A model generated the notes under the pieces. That model was not told where the DNA came from. It saw nothing but the letters and a program-made list of their open reading frames with translations, and ran no database searches. Shown here piece after piece: positions 60,298-64,000 of a stretch of DNA of 64,000 nt. This DNA comes from Strix aluco (taxonomy: Eukaryota; Chordata; Aves; Strigiformes; Strigidae): NCBI RefSeq assembly GCF_031877795.1, contig NC_133932.1, positions 80,725,437-80,789,436 on the forward strand, given 5' to 3'. How positions within the stretch are numbered: position 1 is the stretch's first letter; each line of letters opens with the position of its first letter. The position numbers and the translations under genes were made by a program.

Positions 60298-61677
60298 TTA
60301 TACAACCTGTATGATAGATGGTGCCTTTTTATGTATGGCACGAATCTGTTTAATGCCATCGAGTGAAACAGTAGAGACAAATTGCATGTTCGATACAACG
60401 CTTTGAATCAATTGTATAAAACATGGAATCAAACAAGGTAAAAACACTACCATAGCCAAGGCACATAACATATAAAACAAGATACGTTTAACCCACAGAG
60501 CACCTGGAAGCCATGAGAAGGGATCAAATTCCCAACCTTTCCAGGTCTAAACAGGGACATGAGCTGGTTTCCTAATCCCAGAAGTTGTTTGACCACCTGA
60601 CCATTGTCATCAATTTTTAAACAACAGTTTGAATCATTTAATTTACCACAAACACCCCCTTCTTCAGCTAACAGGTAATCAAGAACCATACAATGTTGGA
60701 ATATTGCAGTTCATATTTGCGTGGCCTGGTCTGCCAATAGATCCAGGGCATGAGCGGTCTCATTGGTGATAATTTCTAAAACAGCTTGTAATCGAATAAT
60801 GTGATTCAAATTATAAATAGGTTCTCGAGCACCACTAATCACTTCATTGGGGTTCCAGGTGGCCCACTGAAACACCTGCACTATATGGTTTTTATCTGTA
60901 CTATTGGCATGTAGACAATTTCCAAACAGTGCATCAAAGAACCGATCTCGCATTACCGCTTTACAACCTTCCCCTGTAGGTTCTTGCTATGAACATTTTA
61001 CCCAACTATTGTGAGTTTTACATGTGTTCGGTTCCATCTCCCTTGGTATTTAGAACAATCAGGGTCTGCAATAGGGATCATAACAATCAAAGCCTGGGGA
61101 TAAAGTCCATTCACAAACACTCTCCCCGACTCGTACTCCTTTCTCTTTTGTCTGGTTAAGGCAATAAATACCTTTTCCAGGAAAATGGAGTCACTGGGGA
61201 TTGGCATCCTCAGTCCAGAGTCTTGTCCCATCATGGTCTGTACTCAAATTGCTGACCCACCACTTAGGTTGTACTGGTTGGTCCAGCCATGGCCAATCCT
61301 TGAATCCTCCTGGACCTCCACACACCCAACAATTAGTAAGGTTAAAGGTACTGGCAACAGAATGACGTAAAGCCACAAATTTGTTTTCCCCCCATTCTCG
61401 GTTAACACTTAGAGAGCTGAAGCTTCCCCAGGGACCGAGAGAGAGAGGAGAACGGTCACCCAAAGAAGTTTCTGTGATGATAGACAATACATCCTGAAAA
61501 TATTAATAAAGCAGTAACCAGTGTCACGATGCATATAGTTAAGACTTTCATCCGTTCTGTGTTGAGAGCTGTGGTCCATGTCAGAGCCAATCGATACCTA
61601 CAAAAGAAAACACAACATCCTCTGTTCGATATGTGGAACCGGAAGCAGGTTATGGTTAGAAAGATGGAATAATCCAT
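60298..61677 (-). pseudogene. env: Retroviral env, broken (SU and TM)
   Basis: The leader frame (61456-61677) begins with an ATG overlapping the end of pol by about 20 bases and contains a hydrophobic stretch. The SU part continues in other frames (61191-61487, with the gamma-type CWVC motif, then 60998-61234). The TM part follows at 60711-60953 and 60447-60689, with the EEGGVC segment and a C-x7-CC motif. The membrane anchor and tail are at 60298-60480. There are frameshifts between the pieces and a stop (TGA at 60711-60713) inside TM, so no complete Env can be made. It is of gamma-retroviral type by its disulphide motifs, and would have served membrane fusion at entry. Confidence 0.85.
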
Positions 61678-62573
61678 CTTGTGTTAATCTTATGTTCCTT
61701 TCCGTAGACATGTTTTGCCTTCCAGGCATATTTGTTTATCAGAGTTTCCAACAGCAGGGGCACAGTTCCCACCGTGGGGAGTTTGACCAAAACTGGTTGG
61801 CCTGGAAAGTGCGATGGGTTTTTAGGAGGATCAAGGCCGTATGGGGCTGGCATAATAGTTGGGGCCTTCGGACAGAGTGCTGTAATTTTTGGGCATCCGT
61901 TCATTCCCCAACGACTATTAACACTAGTCACAGCATCCCATAGTCGCTCAGCCCATCCTGATTTATGTGGCTTAAGGAAGCGCTTTAACAAACCGTTCAT
62001 TCTTTCCACAGTTATGTTTGCCTGTGGATAATATGGAGTATGGAACACCCATGAAATCCCCTCTCGAGCTGCCCACTCTTGGACTAATTTGGCAGTGAAG
62101 TGGGAACCATTGTCTGATTGGATTGGATGCAGTTTGGGGAAGGTGCCAAACCACCCCTTCAAAGCTTTCACTGTGTTTTCCCCCATTGCTCTAGCAAATG
62201 CCTTGGCTTGAACCAGCCCAGACACTATCTCTACCCCAACCAGCATGTAATGCTTTCCTTCTGATTTCCGGAAAGGGCCAATATAATCCACTTGCCAGGC
62301 CTCCCATGGCCCTTTCCCTTCCCTTAAGTGCAGGGGATCACCTTCTAGGGGATGTTTTTCTAAGCGGGTACGACATTGTTCACAAGCAGACACACAAGTT
62401 TTACATTCTTCTCTGGTAACTGGCCAGCCTCGGGCTTGGGCCTCACAATAGAGATCCTTGGCCCCGGAGTGTTTTCTTTTCACATGTACCCATTCTAGCA
62501 ACCGTTCCCAATCCTCTGCTATTTGGGCATTCTGCAGGGGAGCCAGCCGGGCTAGCTCGTCAGCTTTGCCATT
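61656..62573 (-). pseudogene. pol: Retroviral pol: integrase
   Basis: The frame is open from a TAG at 62574-62576 down to its stop at 61656. An N-terminal zinc-binding region shows HVKRKH and later CKTC/CEQC. The catalytic core shows the first Asp in WQVDYIGPF, the second in IQSDNGSHF and the Glu in ITVERMNGLLK. A C-terminal domain with GQPVLVKLP ends pol. Integrase would insert viral DNA into the host chromosome. The catalytic triad is intact within this segment, but the upstream stop cuts it off from the rest of pol. Confidence 0.92.
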
Positions 62574-63380
62574 CTACTGGCTTGCAGGGGTATCATCCTG
62601 CTGGTGGGAAGCCACCCATGCTATCACAAAATCCCCACGTTTGGCAATATCTAAGATTTCTTGCCATTTCTCCTTTTGCCACACTGGCACCCGGTTTACC
62701 TCCCAGTTGTTCTGTTCCCAAAAAGGGAGTCATTCTGTGCACCCTTTGAATATTGCAAACGAATCTGTGTAGATATACACTGGAGTTCTCATCCTTTCTT
62801 TGCTGTTGAACACACTCCATGCTGCTGCCAACTCCCCCACTTGAGCACTACCCTCACCCTCAGTAATTATTTCCTTTTTAGCATCCACATTAATAGCTAC
62901 AGCCCGATACTTCCACTGTTTGCCCTCTCGCTTAGCGGAGGTGTCTGTGAACCACACGTTCTGCAATTCTTCCGAAAAGGGTGGGGCAGTTCTGACAACT
63001 GAAGGAGGAGGAGTATCCCTTTCCAGAAGGTTTGCCACTTCTTCCTGTATGTTTAACACCTTAGGGGTACCTTCAGTGACTGTGAAAACATTACAATAAT
63101 GTTCAATTTTAGCATACCATTTCCTTATGGTATCCCTATGGACCACCCCGTCAGGCGGAGGAGATCCTGCCAACACAGGCTTAATTACCTTAAAGGGTCC
63201 CCTCAAGACTATACGTTGTTGGCGTATGGTCCACTCTGCTTCTCTAAGAACCAAACTCACTACAAACAGATCCTTTTCCCAACTGGGATACCGTTTTTCA
63301 GCATCCTTAAAACTCCCAGAGTAAAACCCAATTGGGTGGGTAGGACCATCTGGTCCCTTTTGCCAAAAGTGAACTGACAA
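62502..63380 (-). pseudogene. pol: Retroviral pol: RNase H region
   Basis: The frame 62730-63380 holds the connection domain (GFYSGSFKDAEKRYPSWEKD) and RNase H with catalytic acidic residues in WFTDTSA, GELAAAW and YTDSF. It stops at a TGA (62730-62732). Recognisable pol sequence continues in the same frame to a TAG (62574-62576) and on into integrase. The TDTSA form is a variation of the usual TDGS motif. Confidence 0.88.
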
Positions 63381-63556
63381 TCCTGAGCATGCAAACCCCT
63401 ATTCAATCTGGACAGGGTCAGTGGGGTGCTAGCTTCAAACACCAACAGTTGCAATGCCTCATGGTGGGCTATAGTCCACTCCCAAGCTGCCCCTTTCCGC
63501 AACAGGTCATATAAGGGTGGTACAATTATTGCAAAGTCCGGGATATGCTTTCTCAA
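63260..63556 (-). pseudogene. pol: Retroviral pol: RT thumb/connection segment in a shifted frame
   Basis: About 170 bp of genuine pol sequence (HIPDFAIIVPPLYDLLRKG, WEWTIAHHEALQLL) lie in a different frame from RT before it and RNase H after it. One indel is at a run of seven T (minus strand, near 63555), the other near 63380. RT, RNase H and integrase share one frame, so the two indels compensate each other. Confidence 0.85.
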
Positions 63557-64000
63557 AAAAACCCAATAATCCTAAGGCACGTTGCAGCTCTTTCTTATTT
63601 TCTGGGATCTTTACCTGATCTAATGCTGAGAGGGTGTCCAGAGGAATACAGACTGACCCTCCTTTCCACCAGATGCCTAAAAACTTAACCTTACTGGCAG
63701 GAGCTTGAATTTTCTCCTTGGGTATTTGAAGGCCTATTTTTTCCAGATGCTTGATGATTTTATCCTGCATAGTCTGCACTGAGGCCATGACATGTCCCCC
63801 TATTAATATGTCATCGATATAGTGGTAGACCTTGATCTCCCCTTCTGATGGAATTATTGCCAATTCCTGCACTAGGGCATGGTGGGCCAGGGTAGGCGAG
63901 GGTTTATATCCCTGGGGCAAGTGGGTAAAGGTATACTGTTGCCCTTCCCAAGTGAAAGCAAATTGATTTTGATCACCCTCTTGGAGCAGAACCATAAAGA
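63507..64000 (-). pseudogene. pol: Retroviral pol: reverse transcriptase fingers/palm (cut by window edge)
   Basis: Motifs in order are TWEGQQYTFTHLPQGYKPSP, then HYIDDILIGG with the catalytic Asp pair, then KVKFLGIWWKGG. This is the RT core, copying viral RNA to DNA. The first catalytic Asp lies beyond the window edge. YIDDI and the VKFLG block point to ERV-L-type rather than gamma-type RT. Confidence 0.92.

Larger units (their letters stand above)
58928..64000 (-). mobile_element. Endogenous retrovirus, env-bearing, ERV-L-like pol (runs off the window)
   Basis: Reading from the right edge leftwards on the minus strand, the order is RT, RNase H, integrase, env (SU, TM), a ~0.9-kb 3' region with small ORFs and a 3' LTR. 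The pol motifs (LPQGY, YIDDI, VKFLGIWW) are of class III (ERV-L) type by my reading. Gag, protease and the 5' LTR must lie beyond 64000. All long frames are broken by frameshifts or stops, so the element cannot make its proteins as it stands. Its 3' end faces the 3' end of TGDS. Age and target duplication cannot be judged with only one LTR. Confidence 0.9.

Overview
This is a window of bird nuclear DNA. Evidence for a bird: CR1 LINE fragments with typical 3' ends, solo LTRs of types common in avian genomes, compact vertebrate exons with GT-AG introns, and two vertebrate genes whose proteins are close to the mammalian ones. The LTR types suggest a neoavian bird more than a chicken relative, but the species cannot be fixed by eye.

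Two complete protein-coding genes lie head to head around a CpG island. GPR180 is on the minus strand: 9 coding exons from 42317 down to 19713, 440 codons, a signal peptide, an extracellular domain and seven membrane segments. TGDS is on the plus strand: 12 coding exons from 42868 to 57941, 357 codons, an extended short-chain dehydrogenase/reductase of the NDP-glucose 4,6-dehydratase group. I placed every exon by splice sites and reading phase, and both sets add up to an open frame. The start codons are 551 bp apart, so the two genes share a promoter region that holds CCAAT, GC-box, CACGTG and NRF1-like motifs.

The left part (1 to about 19.7 kb) has no gene I can support. It holds four CpG-island-like blocks (about 1-1000, 6480-7340, 8330-8700 and 10000-11110). 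Between them are AT-rich, homeodomain/POU-site-rich stretches (about 7330-8260 and 9100-9830) that look like conserved non-coding elements. In other vertebrates the neighbour on this side of GPR180 is SOX21, which is surrounded by such elements. SOX21 itself is not in the window. A solo LTR with a perfect 5-bp target duplication sits at 12379-12734.

Transposable elements inside the genes are a CR1 fragment in GPR180 intron 3, a sense-oriented ~1.1-kb LTR in TGDS intron 3 with its own poly(A) signal, and a ~1-kb CR1 in TGDS intron 10.

The right end (about 58.93 kb to the window edge) is a minus-strand endogenous retrovirus, tail to tail with TGDS and starting within a few tens of bases of the TGDS poly(A) signal. 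It shows RT, RNase H and integrase of ERV-L (class III) character, a broken env with gamma-type signatures (CWVC in SU, C-x7-CC in TM), and then a long 3' region. That region holds a diverged second copy of the env membrane-anchor/tail plus small hydrophobic and cysteine-rich ORFs. This env-bearing element with extra 3' ORFs is the best candidate for something undescribed. All its long genes are interrupted by frameshifts or stops, so this copy is a fossil.
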